From Cerasibacillus quisquiliarum (GTDB lineage: Bacteria; Bacillota; Bacilli; Bacillales; Amphibacillaceae), in assembly GCF_014202495.1 (NCBI RefSeq), contig NZ_JACHHA010000005.1:62001-126000 (forward strand): a DNA stretch of 64,000 bases, read 5' to 3'. Shown here piece after piece: positions 1-8,971 of the stretch (positions are counted from its first letter, which is position 1; each line of letters starts with the position of its first letter). The notes beneath the pieces were generated by a model. It made no database searches. It had not been told where the DNA came from and saw only the letters and a list, made by a program, of their open reading frames with translations. The translations under genes and the position numbers were made by a program.

Positions 1-220
1 ATCTCATAAATCCCCCTTATTAAATAATAGCCATTTGCGTAAGCGGTTACATAGTTATATAACTTATATTTGCGCTAATTTATTTAATAATATATATATA
101 ATTTATCGAATTGTCAAATATATTTTATTTTATAAAAATACCATATATTAGCTAGAAACAATTATAAAGACCTGGGGTATGCTGCATATTTTAAGCTAAA
201 AATTATTTATTAATCATACA

Positions 221-255
221 TAACAGACAAAATACGGAGCCCGCTAGACTCCGTG
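221..255 (-). terminator. Terminator after the catalase gene
   Basis: Inverted repeat ACGGAG (234-239) / CTCCGT (249-254) lies 16 bases past the catalase stop codon. On the minus strand it is followed by ATTTTGTCTG, a moderately U-rich tail. Confidence 0.6.
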
Positions 256-270
256 TTAATCTTTTCAATA

Positions 271-2331
271 TCATCTTCTATTCCAAAAACGTTGCTTAGC
301 AATAGCAGATACAAATTCTTTATTAAAATTCGGATTATTTGTGGCGAAAATGACACCTTCTAAATTATTTTTTTCTGATGTTTGAATATAAGATTGACCA
401 CTAGTGGCGACACCAATTGGTTTATAATGTTGATATGTGACACGGATGTAGTACATCATGTCTTGATTAAATTTATCTTGATTTTTAGAACGTCCACCTA
501 CAACGTAAATCGAGTCTAACAAATATGGACTAGATGTAAGAAAGGTTTCATCAACTTTAAATTTCGTGCCATCTCTACCTGTAACAGTACCGAGCGTTTC
601 GCTAATAATATAAATGAAAACGCCATATTCACGTAACAAATGAAGGACACTTTTTACTTCTTTACCATTAAAACCGTCCCCAATTAATATACCTACCCTT
701 TGTGTATACGCGTAATGAGGGGTATTCATTTGACTAAGCGACGGGTATTTTATCGATACTGGAACATGCGAGCCACTCGGACGGTCTACGCCGATATTGT
801 CTGCAACAATCGTTGCCATTTCCTTATCCACATGAACTAGCAAATCAACAACTTGCTGACGAACGGATTTCCTTTTCACACTTCCTACCTGAAAGCTAAG
901 TGCTTCTATCGTGTGATGTTTTTCAACGGGGCTCAAACTATTCCAAAATATTCTCGGTTGTGTGAAAATATCGTTAAATGATTTACTTCTACCTCTTACG
1001 ACATGCCCTTCGACCTTTTTAGGATAATGAACATAGCCACCTTCTTCCGGAGGTGTTGTATATGGCGTGTTATTTGCGATTGAATTTTTATGATAATTAA
1101 CTTGATCAACATCAATACGATATCGCATATATCCCTTACGTTGATTATTATGAAACGGACAAAGTGGTCGATTAATTGGTAAATCTTGAAAGTTAGCACT
1201 GCCAAGTCGATGGTACTGTGCACTTTGATAAGCTATTAATCTGCCTTGTAAGACAGGGTCATTAGAAAAATCAATTCCTGGTACGACATTTGCAGGGTTA
1301 AAAGCGACTTGTTCTAATTCCGCAAATTCATTATCAACATTTTTATTTAAAGTCATCTTACCGATTATGTGAACAGGAACGAGTTCTTCTGGCCAAAACT
1401 TTGCCGGGTCAAGAACATCAAAATCAAATTTGAATTCATCCTCCATCGCAATCAACTGAACCCCTAATTCATACTCAGGATAAGCCCCTCTATCAATCGC
1501 CTCTCTTAAATCTCTTCGATGATAGTCAGGATCTATACCCCCTATTTTCTGTGCCTCATCTTGAAGCAAGGAGTGTACGCCGAGAACAGGCTTCCAAACA
1601 AATCTAACAAAAGTAGCTACACCTTCGTCATTAACAAATAAATACGTATTAATCGACCAAGATTCCATCATTCGGTAGTTTTTTATAATCCCTCTATCGG
1701 ACATAACCCACAACACCATATGAAGTGCTTCTTGATTATTTGCGACATAATCCCAGAAATTATCATGTGCTCCTGAAGCCGTTGGCATACCACTTCTTGG
1801 TTCTGGTTGATATGCATGGATTACATCAGGGAATTTCATCGGATCTTGATTAATTAATACTGGCATAGCGATTGTTGTTAAATCATAATTACCTTCATCT
1901 GTATAAAACTTAACACCCTTACAACGCAGATCTCTTGCTGTATCTTTAGAACCCCTATCTCCTTGAACAGTCGAAAAGCGAACAAATACGGGCGTCTTTT
2001 TACCTGATTCTTGTAAAAATCCTGCTTTTGTATATTGTTTCATCGATTTATAACATTCAAATATACCATGTGCTCCGTAACCACGTGCATGAACCACTCT
2101 TGATGGTATTCTTTCCCGAACAAAGTGTGTCATTTTTTCAAAATAATGCCAATCCTCATGTAATGACGGACCTCGCTCACCTGCTTTTAATGTTTCCTGA
2201 TCATTAGATATTTTTCTCGATTGATTCGTTGTCATTGGCTTCCCGGTATTTTTTACACGAAATTCGTCTAACTGATCATTTTTACTATTCATGGGTTTCT
2301 GATTTCTTGAAGCTGACTGATTATTATCCAT
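271..2331 (-). CDS. Large-subunit catalase homologue with altered heme pocket
   Basis: A 686-residue member of the clade-2 (KatE/HPII-type) catalases: heme-binding core to about residue 530, then a flavodoxin/DJ-1-like C-terminal domain (around 545-680). Length matches B. subtilis KatE. The distal histidine (VVHARG, H81) and serine (RFST, S120), and the proximal R364/Y368 in the motif RLIAY, are present. However, the usual VGNN stretch with the distal catalytic asparagine reads TTIA (residues 152-155), RGFA reads RCKG, and the conserved histidine of GxHTF is Asn. Classical H2O2 dismutation may therefore be impaired. The ATG at 2331 is preferred over the GTG at 2343 because a GGTGG-type Shine-Dalgarno lies at the right distance. 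Family is certain; activity is not. Confidence 0.9.
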   Translation of the reverse strand: MDNNQSASRNQKPMNSKNDQLDEFRVKNTGKPMTTNQSRKISNDQETLKAGERGPSLHEDWHYFEKMTHFVRERIPSRVVHARGYGAHGIFECYKSMKQYTKAGFLQESGKKTPVFVRFSTVQGDRGSKDTARDLRCKGVKFYTDEGNYDLTTIAMPVLINQDPMKFPDVIHAYQPEPRSGMPTASGAHDNFWDYVANNQEALHMVLWVMSDRGIIKNYRMMESWSINTYLFVNDEGVATFVRFVWKPVLGVHSLLQDEAQKIGGIDPDYHRRDLREAIDRGAYPEYELGVQLIAMEDEFKFDFDVLDPAKFWPEELVPVHIIGKMTLNKNVDNEFAELEQVAFNPANVVPGIDFSNDPVLQGRLIAYQSAQYHRLGSANFQDLPINRPLCPFHNNQRKGYMRYRIDVDQVNYHKNSIANNTPYTTPPEEGGYVHYPKKVEGHVVRGRSKSFNDIFTQPRIFWNSLSPVEKHHTIEALSFQVGSVKRKSVRQQVVDLLVHVDKEMATIVADNIGVDRPSGSHVPVSIKYPSLSQMNTPHYAYTQRVGILIGDGFNGKEVKSVLHLLREYGVFIYIISETLGTVTGRDGTKFKVDETFLTSSPYLLDSIYVVGGRSKNQDKFNQDMMYYIRVTYQHYKPIGVATSGQSYIQTSEKNNLEGVIFATNNPNFNKEFVSAIAKQRFWNRR

Positions 2332-2978
2332 ATGAACACCCACCCATTAAAATTTTTCAATCCAATTATATGCTTATGCGATGTTTTACATTATAGAACA
2401 TAGCTTTATGTTTAGTTTCCTTATAGCTAATATAAATATAATATTGGATTTTCTAAGTGATAAACGAACATATCAATGACAGTTGCACGAACCTCTATAG
2501 GACAGGTGTTGGCGATGTACAAATATGCGCACGCGAGCTTTACCTGTCAAAGCAGCGCTCTACTTATAAATTCAAACAATATCCTTTTAAAAGATATCTT
2601 CTTCAAAACCTTGAATACTAATCCATACAACTTCCCAAAAGCATTTGGATGATATACGTCATTTTTATAAAGTAAACCATCTAATTTGCTACAATAATCG
2701 ATTATCCTATACCTTTTAAACTATAATAGTCATATTCTGCATCTAATATATTATGAATCAATCTCTACTAAGCCTAATTCCGTAACATCTTGCTCAATCA
2801 CCATGTTTTGAAAGATATGGGGATAAGAATTTCAAAGGATCTAAAAGATAGATGAACATAACGTGTACCCATTACGATTACTCGATGCTCAAGTGCAACT
2901 TTCCTAGCTCCTACGATTCATTTAGCAAACTTCATTTCACCATTTTATCGGTTTCTTTTATTTTTTTAAAGAAACCCC
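2332..2978. other. Gene-free stretch with one long inverted repeat
   Basis: No convincing reading frame is seen on either strand between the catalase and the tRNA promoter. Inverted repeat GACAGGT (2501-2507) / ACCTGTC (2542-2548) encloses a locally GC-richer piece (GCGCACGCGAGC). It could be a decayed gene or a structured element; nothing recognisable remains. Confidence 0.4.
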
Positions 2979-3007
2979 TTGACTTTTATTACCATCGTCA
3001 ATATAAT
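2979..3007 (+). promoter_or_regulatory. SigA promoter of tRNA-Val
   Basis: TTGACT (2979-2984) and a consensus TATAAT (3002-3007) are separated by 17 bases. They lie 22 bases upstream of the tRNA. Confidence 0.85.
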
Positions 3008-3029
3008 AGTAAATGTTGACGCAATAAAT

Positions 3030-3102
3030 GATTCCGTAGCTCAGCTGGGAGAGCGCTACCTTGACAGGGTAGAGGTCGTTGGTTCGAGCCCAATCGGAAT
3101 CA
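3030..3102 (+). tRNA. tRNA-Val (anticodon GAC)
   Basis: A full cloverleaf can be drawn: acceptor GATTCCG/CGGAATC, D arm GCTC..GAGC, anticodon arm CTACC-TTGACAG-GGTAG with anticodon GAC, and T arm GTTGG-TTCGAGC-CCAAT. It reads GUC/GUU valine codons. The 3' CCA is not encoded (the sequence after the discriminator A is CTCA). It is a single tRNA gene with its own promoter and terminator. Confidence 0.97.
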
Positions 3103-3107
3103 CTCAT

Positions 3108-3145
3108 AAAAGTGCTTAATCTCATAATGATTAAGCACTTTTTAT
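3108..3145 (+). terminator. Terminator of tRNA-Val
   Basis: A perfect 12-bp stem AAGTGCTTAATC / GATTAAGCACTT with a 7-base loop, followed by TTTTATTTT. Confidence 0.9.
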
Positions 3146-3151
3146 TTTAAT

Positions 3152-3615
3152 TTAAAGACGAAGTGATTTAACTATGTTCTCATAACCTATTCGTGAGCAT
3201 AATTGTTGTTGTGAGACGAATAGAATAACAGCCAAAAAAGCAAATGCTGCAATAACATAAACTTGAAAGAGTAATGGAACACTTTCATTAAGTTAATACT
3301 TAGGGTGAAACGTAAATAATAAATAAGCCTACAACAACCATTGAAACAACAATCCCACCACCAACAATCGCTCCGATATGATACATTTCATTTGTCACAC
3401 CAATAGCGATGTAAAACTTTTCGGTTATAATAAAGCCCATCACATATCCAATAAGGGCAAAGATAATCCCATAGTCCTTTGTAAATCTCCATTTCATCCT
3501 TTTCTAATACAGACGCTACTAGATTAATTAAGTCCCCACCCGCAATTAGCATTGCTTCATGAATTGAAGATGACTTTCTACACGTCATAACGCAGGACCC
3601 GACATGCTTCATCAC
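3152..3615 (-). pseudogene. Decayed small membrane protein gene(s)
   Basis: Three short open stretches in three frames follow one another on the minus strand. The first starts MMKHVGSCVMTCRKSS (3388-3615). The second is 65 residues with two hydrophobic segments (3300-3497). The third is a 47-residue tail with one membrane segment, ending at 3152. Each looks protein-like but none resembles a complete gene, so a frameshifted membrane protein is the simplest reading. The 65-residue piece has a weak Shine-Dalgarno (AAAAGGATGAA) and could be an independent small protein. No family was recognised. Confidence 0.35.
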
Positions 3616-3764
3616 TCCAATATAGAAATTTGTTATTATCCAATATGCCTATAAATGAATAAATGACAACGATAATATTTATAAAAAGTAGAATTTATTT
3701 ATAAGCTCATATCCATATAGTAAAATAGTGAAAAAGCTTAAGCTTAATAATTGGAGGTTAAAAT

Positions 3765-4202
3765 ATGTTTATTGTCAATGTAGAAGGAGCTATTTATAAA
3801 GATAATCAATGGTTAATTATTGAGCGAAGTAAAAAAGAAGAACATGCGGCTGGTTTACTCTCTCTTGTAGGTGGTAAAGTGGAGCAAGAAGGTAACACGA
3901 CCGATATTTTGGAAAGAACTGTACAGCGGGAGATTTTTGAAGAAGTGGGTATCAAGGTAAAAGAAAACTTAACATATATTCATAGCACTTCTTTTATAAC
4001 AGATACAGGTGAAGATGTGGTTAACATCGTATTTCTTTGTGAATATGAATCTGGTAAAGCAAGCGCTAAAAGTAAGGATGAAATCGAATCGGTCCATTGG
4101 ATGACATCTCAACAAATAGAGAATCATCCTTATGCCCCATCATACTTAAAAGAAAGCATCATACTTGCTAACAAAATCATCACAACGATGAAAGGTTGTT
4201 AA
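3765..4202 (+). CDS. Nudix hydrolase
   Basis: A 145-residue Nudix-fold protein, expected to hydrolyse a nucleoside-diphosphate-linked substrate with Mg2+. The Nudix box begins GGKVEQE near residue 37 and ends REIFEEVGI. The spacer between its two halves is about five residues longer than the textbook box, a variant seen in other Bacillales Nudix proteins. A strong Shine-Dalgarno (TTGGAGG) precedes the ATG. It lies 9 bases upstream of a histidine phosphatase gene and is probably cotranscribed with it, which fits a small nucleotide or metabolite clean-up pair. The substrate cannot be told from sequence. Confidence 0.85.
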   Translation: MFIVNVEGAIYKDNQWLIIERSKKEEHAAGLLSLVGGKVEQEGNTTDILERTVQREIFEEVGIKVKENLTYIHSTSFITDTGEDVVNIVFLCEYESGKASAKSKDEIESVHWMTSQQIENHPYAPSYLKESIILANKIITTMKGC

Positions 4203-4211
4203 GGAGTTCAT

Positions 4212-4757
4212 ATGACTAAAAACATCTACATCATTAGGCATTGTGAAGCAAAAGGCCAATCTCCTGATTCACCATTAACGAATAAGGGATTTATTCAAGC
4301 AAATGAACTAGCCATCTTTCTATCTGAAATAAATATCAACCGAATTATTTCTAGCCCTTTCTTACGAGCGATTCAAACGATAAAACCTTTTGCTAAGAAC
4401 AATAATATTAAAATCGAAAAAGATAGCCGATTATCTGAACGTGTATTAAGCTCAGGAATTTTCTCTGATTGGATGGCTAAACTGAAAGCGACATTCAACG
4501 ATATGGATTTAAAGTATGAAGGTGGAGAATCAAGTAATGAAGCAAAGGAAAGAATTGTCGCCGTTGTCAAAGATATTATCGCTAGTGATTCTAAAAATAC
4601 GATAATCGTGGCACATGGTGGAATTATTTCTTTATTATTAAATACCTATGATGAGAATTTTGGCTTTGCTAAATGGAAAAGCTTAAGTAATCCAGATGTC
4701 TATCTCTTAACAATTTCCCAAACTGATTTTAACCTTAAGAGGTTATGGAAAAATTAA
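4212..4757 (+). CDS. Histidine phosphatase family protein
   Basis: A 181-residue phosphoglycerate-mutase-like (branch 1 histidine phosphatase) protein. The N-terminal catalytic motif reads IIRHCEA (RHC instead of the common RHG, His at residue 11). The second histidine sits in VAHGG near residue 135, and an arginine-containing SSPFLRAIQT motif near residue 50 completes the phosphate pocket. SD AAGGAG precedes the ATG. Second gene of a two-gene unit with the upstream Nudix hydrolase. Substrate unknown. Confidence 0.85.
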   Translation: MTKNIYIIRHCEAKGQSPDSPLTNKGFIQANELAIFLSEININRIISSPFLRAIQTIKPFAKNNNIKIEKDSRLSERVLSSGIFSDWMAKLKATFNDMDLKYEGGESSNEAKERIVAVVKDIIASDSKNTIIVAHGGIISLLLNTYDENFGFAKWKSLSNPDVYLLTISQTDFNLKRLWKN

Positions 4758-4761
4758 TAAA

Positions 4762-4798
4762 AAGACCTTCAATATTATTGAGGGTCTATTTTGTTTTA
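4762..4798 (+). terminator. Terminator of the Nudix/phosphatase pair
   Basis: AGACCTTCAATA / TTGAGGGTCT hairpin followed by ATTTTGTTTT, 5 bases past the stop codon. Confidence 0.8.
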
Positions 4799-4899
4799 TA
4801 ACATTTCTTCACTACTTATAATATCCTTTAATAACCAATCATATCTTTCCTACAATTACAAACAGTATATATAGTGTATAAATAAGGAGTGACATTTTA

Positions 4900-5088
4900 A
4901 TGAAGAACTTGTTACCAATGATTAGTTTTATCATACTTTTTATAGCTGGTTGTTCTCCGGAACAGAGTGAATTTGGTGAAAAGACAATTGAACATATGGC
5001 CATGAGTGAAGAAGTTCAAACTTTATTTTCAGAAGGACGAAAAGAAGCGATTTTACTTGACGGTTACAGTGCTTTCATATGTGTCTAA
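4900..5088 (+). pseudogene. Truncated lipoprotein gene
   Basis: A good Shine-Dalgarno (AAGGAGTG) precedes an ATG and a 62-residue product with a lipoprotein signal: hydrophobic segment then the lipobox IAGC (Cys18). The mature part (GEKTIEHMAMSEEVQ...) stops abruptly where the degenerate ISLre2-type transposase sequence begins, so the original C-terminus appears lost. No continuation is seen beyond the transposase remnant. Family not recognised. Confidence 0.6.
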
Positions 5089-5093
5089 AATGA

Positions 5094-5945
5094 GCGTAAA
5101 TGTATTTAAATCATGTTTTTTATGGCAGCTTTCAATTGGTCCTTTAACTCGCTTTTTTTGTATCCAAATGTCCGATTTATTTCTTGAGCTATATGATAGG
5201 CATCTAATTGATGGAGGTGTTGCTTCTTTGATTGTGAAAAGGCTTGACGAAATCGCTCTGCTGAATAACCAGCGCCACCATCACTATTCGAAACAATTTG
5301 TGTCTGTTCGAGTGAGTATTCATGTGCTGCATAAGTTTGAACTTCTTGCCAAAAACGATCCACAGATTGTGTTGTCATCATCACTTTTGGGTTCTTTAAA
5401 GACACACGTTTCCCATTCTTATTCCAACCTTCATAAAAAATACCATGAGACACCTCGTGATGCTTTTTCTTTTTGAGACTACGAACGAAAACACCATCAG
5501 CCTCCGCATACAAATAATCAACCTTTTTTCCCTCAGGTAATGACGCTGATTCCTCTAACTCTTGAACCATCTTCTTATCCGCATCTCCCTGGGCCTTTCC
5601 AACACGATTTAAAAGATGACCAACCATTGTGTGACTGATGTCTACGGCAGTCCACTCTTTTAATATCTTAGATGATTCCCAGTACGTATTTTCACTTGCC
5701 AATTCTGCCAGTTTCACTTCAACTAAAGGACTATGACGCTGGCCTTTTTGAAAACCTAACCACTCATCTAACGGATAATGGGCGTGGCCTTATTGATCGT
5801 TCATTAAAACATCCATATCCAGCATCTAATTTACTAGACATGACTCACTTGATTCACTCACTTCTTCTTCCAATCCTACAAAATGCATTTCATCAATAAC
5901 ATTCTTAATCGATTCACTTTCAAATAATGAAGGAAATCAACCATC
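5094..5945 (-). mobile_element. Degenerate ISLre2-type (UPF0236) transposase remnant
   Basis: The longest open piece (5106-5717, 203 residues) is the central part of an ISLre2-family transposase, recognisable from motifs such as VKLAELASENTYW, ILKEWTAVDISH and YAEADGVFV. The frame continues upstream as HYPLDEWLGFQKGQRHSP, then hits stop codons and loses most of the usual N-terminal region; the C-terminal part is missing after AAIKNMI. Full-length members are about 450 residues, so this copy is dead. Terminal repeats were not identified, so both limits are approximate. It abuts and truncates the lipoprotein gene to its left. Confidence 0.8.
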
Positions 5946-6130
5946 AACAGTCATTTAAAGTGTATAGCCACATGTATCACACCTTCATCTAATGACATGA
6001 AAGACATTTCGAAATAAAAAGCTCTACGTATGACACCTTACTCATTTCCTAATATTCTAAGACAAGCGCCAATTCACACGTACGACAATTGACATAACAT
6101 ATAACAAAACTGAAAGAAAGGAAGATATTT

Positions 6131-6748
6131 ATGTCAAAATGTCAGTCAGATAAATATTGTGGATGTCATTGTGAGGAAAAGCCGTGTTACGAATGTGAAT
6201 TTCATGAAACGAAAAAATGTCCACCTAAACTGGCTAGTGATTGTATAGTTGTTGATTCACTCATATGCTCTAAAAAAATTTATAAAGTTGCTGAGCTTTC
6301 TGTGCCTGTTTCTACTCTAGGTGATATTATTTCAATAGGACCAGGTGGTGTCATCACTCCACTCATATCGCTTACACCGGATTTAAATGGCGTTGTAAGT
6401 CAAATTACTGTTGTAAAGGATATGGTTATTAATACAGGTTACCTACCAGCTAATGTCACAATATTAGGTATTGAAACGCCATTACAAATAAACATTCCGT
6501 TTCAACAAGAAACGATGTGTCCAGGTGTCTGTCCAGAAGATACAGTAAAAGAATCTCCATATAAAATTGAAGCAAAAGTAACTCAAGGAATTGAAGCCCT
6601 TGGTGTAAGTGTTGCTAATATCTTGTTCAAAGTCGTATTATCAACTAATCTAACCGTAACTCGACCAGTTATTACGAAGGCAAAAAATTTAAAAGTTGTT
6701 AAAGATGTCAATGAAGATCGTTGCGAATCGAGGGATTGGTATGGTTAA
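6131..6748 (+). CDS. Cys-rich spore coat/exosporium-like protein
   Basis: A 205-residue protein whose first 40 residues carry eight cysteines in a CxC / CxxC pattern typical of cross-linked Bacillus coat or exosporium proteins. It is followed by about 150 residues rich in beta-branched residues and lacking other cysteines except a CPGVC pair near 133. Upstream, CATAACATA (6093-6101) matches the SigK -10 pattern CATAnnnTA, consistent with mother-cell expression. It overlaps the next small gene by 8 bases. A role in the spore surface is inferred from composition and context, not from a named family. Confidence 0.6.
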   Translation: MSKCQSDKYCGCHCEEKPCYECEFHETKKCPPKLASDCIVVDSLICSKKIYKVAELSVPVSTLGDIISIGPGGVITPLISLTPDLNGVVSQITVVKDMVINTGYLPANVTILGIETPLQINIPFQQETMCPGVCPEDTVKESPYKIEAKVTQGIEALGVSVANILFKVVLSTNLTVTRPVITKAKNLKVVKDVNEDRCESRDWYG

Positions 6749-6977
6749 ACAAAGCCCGTTTCAACATGATTTATTTGATTTTAAATATATAGAAGAACAA
6801 GTTGCAGCTATTAAAAAAAACCAAAAAAGAAAAAAAGTAACAGACTTATCTAATGAAAAAGACTTGACAGAAATTCTTGATAATCAATTATCTGTTTTAA
6901 ATAAAATTCAACAAATTCTGTCAGAAATAGAAAATAACACAAAAAAGAAAAAGCATTGGTTTAATTTCAAAGATTAA
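6741..6977 (+). CDS. Small basic coiled-coil-like protein, coat gene partner
   Basis: A 78-residue Lys-rich hypothetical protein starting at an ATG inside the end of the preceding coat-like gene (8-base overlap, SD GAGGG), which implies translational coupling. The middle (EKDLTEILDNQLSVLNKIQQIL) has the heptad look of a short coiled coil and the tail is KKKKHWFNFKD. No family was recognised. The tight linkage suggests a partner in spore surface assembly. Confidence 0.55.
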   Translation: MVKQSPFQHDLFDFKYIEEQVAAIKKNQKRKKVTDLSNEKDLTEILDNQLSVLNKIQQILSEIENNTKKKKHWFNFKD

Positions 6978-7240
6978 TGATTTGTATGATTAGTCATATA
7001 CGATAATGATAAGAACTCCACTAGTTATAAATTTCAAATAAGGATTGAGTCAATTATATGATTCAATCCTTATGGATTTTATATGCGTAAGTACTCTGTA
7101 ATATATGTCATTCAATTCATTATTTTATCTTTTCAAAAAATATTTCTATTACCGAAGTAAATATATGGAATAGATAAATGATATTATGTATAATATAATG
7201 AAAATTGTTCTCATTTACAGTATATAGGTGGCGATTATGG

Positions 7241-8971
7241 ATGAAGAAAGTTTTATCATATTTAAAACCATATAAAGTTTCAATCATTGTTGCATTTAGT
7301 TTAACCATTTTTGAATTAATTGTTGAATTACTTCTCCCCTTCTTTCTAGGTAAAATGATTAATTCAGGTGTTATGTATAAAGACATGAACGCTATCGTTA
7401 TGTGGGGCTCAATTATGCTTGGTCTTACCCTCCTTTCATTTATTTCAGGGATCATTAATTCTTTTTATGCTTCCCATGCCAGTTTAGGATTTGCTTATGA
7501 TATTCGTAAAGTGTTATATGATAAGATTCAAGCTTTTTCTTTTACGAACTTGCAACGCTTTCCAACTTCAGGACTTGTCACGAGATTTACGAATGATGTT
7601 CGCCAAGTTCAAAACACCATTTTTATGAGTCTAAGAATTATGTCACGCGCACCGTTAATGGTTATCGGTGGCATTATTATGTCTTTTGTCGTTAATGCTA
7701 AACTAGCACTTATTTTTTTGATTTCAGTACCTTTACTTGTTGGATTTTTATTATGGGTATTAAAAAAAGCTTCAGCCTTATTTAAGAAATTGCAACAAAA
7801 TGTTGATATTGTAAATCGTGTCATGCAAGAAAACTTAGCCGGTATGCGCTTAATAAAAGCATTCTTTCGCAGGGATTATGAAGAAACGAGATTTCACAAG
7901 GCAAATAAAGATTTAGCTGACGTGACACGATTTACATTTCGCTTTGTCGAATCATCAATGCCTGTTCTCTTATTTATTATGAATTTAAGTCTTCTCTTTA
8001 TTTTATGGTTTGGTAATCAGCAAGTCTTACAAGGTTCAACTAACGTTGGTGATGTCGTTGCCATTGTTAACTATGCGATGCGAGTATCCATGGCGATATC
8101 TATGTTTGCCTTTATTATTATGGCATTCTCAAGAGCAAAGGCATCGATTGAACGAATTAATGATGTATTAGAAGAAGATGTCGATTTAGTCGACCATCCA
8201 CTTGCCAATCAGAAGCATGTTATTACAGATGGAAAAATAACTTTTCAAGACGTTTCATTCCGTTATCCTAATTCAAATGATGATGTTTTAAAGAACATTT
8301 CCTTTACCATACACCCTAAGGAAAAAATTGCTATACTTGGGGCAACCGGATCAGGAAAAACATCACTATTCCAGCTCATTCCGCGACTGCATGATATATC
8401 TAGCGGTGAAATATTCATAGATAATCGACCGATTTCCCATTTTACATTAAATCACTTAAGGAAAAGTATCGGTTATGCACCACAAACTCCCTTATTATTT
8501 AGTGGAACATTAGCAGATAATATCGCTTGGGGAAAAGAAAACGCATCGAGAGAAGATATAATTCAAGCAGCAAAAGACGCACAAATTCACGATACAATTA
8601 TGAATTTTCCAGATGGATATGAAACAATTGTTGGGCAACGTGGTGTTAATTTATCAGGTGGTCAAAAGCAGCGTATTTCCATTGCACGTGCACTTATACG
8701 TAAGCCTAAAATCTTACTGTTTGATGATAGTACGAGTGCACTTGACTTAGCAACTGAAGCGAGATTATTAGAAAGAATACAAAATTATCATTGCACAATG
8801 CTAATCGTTACCCAAAAAATTTCAACCGCTCGCCGTATGGATCGGATTATCTTAATGGATCACGGGCGTATTTTAGACATCGGTACACATGATAAATTAT
8901 TAACGCATTCAAAACTGTACCGCGATATTACTGTGTCACAGTATGGGGAGGCGTCCATTCATGCTCATTAA
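7241..8971 (+). CDS. ABC exporter half-transporter, degenerate-site subunit
   Basis: A 576-residue fused membrane/ATPase half-exporter with six membrane segments (residues 15-300) and a C-terminal ATPase domain. It has Walker A GATGSGKT (about 366), a canonical LSGGQ signature (about 471) and Walker B ILLFDD. Asp replaces the catalytic glutamate, marking the non-hydrolytic site of a heterodimeric exporter. The start is chosen at 7241 because AGGTGG lies 9 bases upstream; the frame extends 12 codons further without a Shine-Dalgarno. It overlaps the partner subunit gene by 11 bases. It resembles the YfiB/YfiC pair of B. subtilis; substrate unknown, probably drug or lipid export. Confidence 0.9.
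   Translation: MKKVLSYLKPYKVSIIVAFSLTIFELIVELLLPFFLGKMINSGVMYKDMNAIVMWGSIMLGLTLLSFISGIINSFYASHASLGFAYDIRKVLYDKIQAFSFTNLQRFPTSGLVTRFTNDVRQVQNTIFMSLRIMSRAPLMVIGGIIMSFVVNAKLALIFLISVPLLVGFLLWVLKKASALFKKLQQNVDIVNRVMQENLAGMRLIKAFFRRDYEETRFHKANKDLADVTRFTFRFVESSMPVLLFIMNLSLLFILWFGNQQVLQGSTNVGDVVAIVNYAMRVSMAISMFAFIIMAFSRAKASIERINDVLEEDVDLVDHPLANQKHVITDGKITFQDVSFRYPNSNDDVLKNISFTIHPKEKIAILGATGSGKTSLFQLIPRLHDISSGEIFIDNRPISHFTLNHLRKSIGYAPQTPLLFSGTLADNIAWGKENASREDIIQAAKDAQIHDTIMNFPDGYETIVGQRGVNLSGGQKQRISIARALIRKPKILLFDDSTSALDLATEARLLERIQNYHCTMLIVTQKISTARRMDRIILMDHGRILDIGTHDKLLTHSKLYRDITVSQYGEASIHAH

Noticed and set aside
5006-5476. 156-codon plus-strand frame
   Set aside because: It is antisense to the ISLre2-type transposase remnant, whose motifs are unmistakable on the other strand.
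7120-7455. 111-codon minus-strand frame before the ABC exporter
   Set aside because: It overlaps the exporter's start region and has no Shine-Dalgarno or family features.
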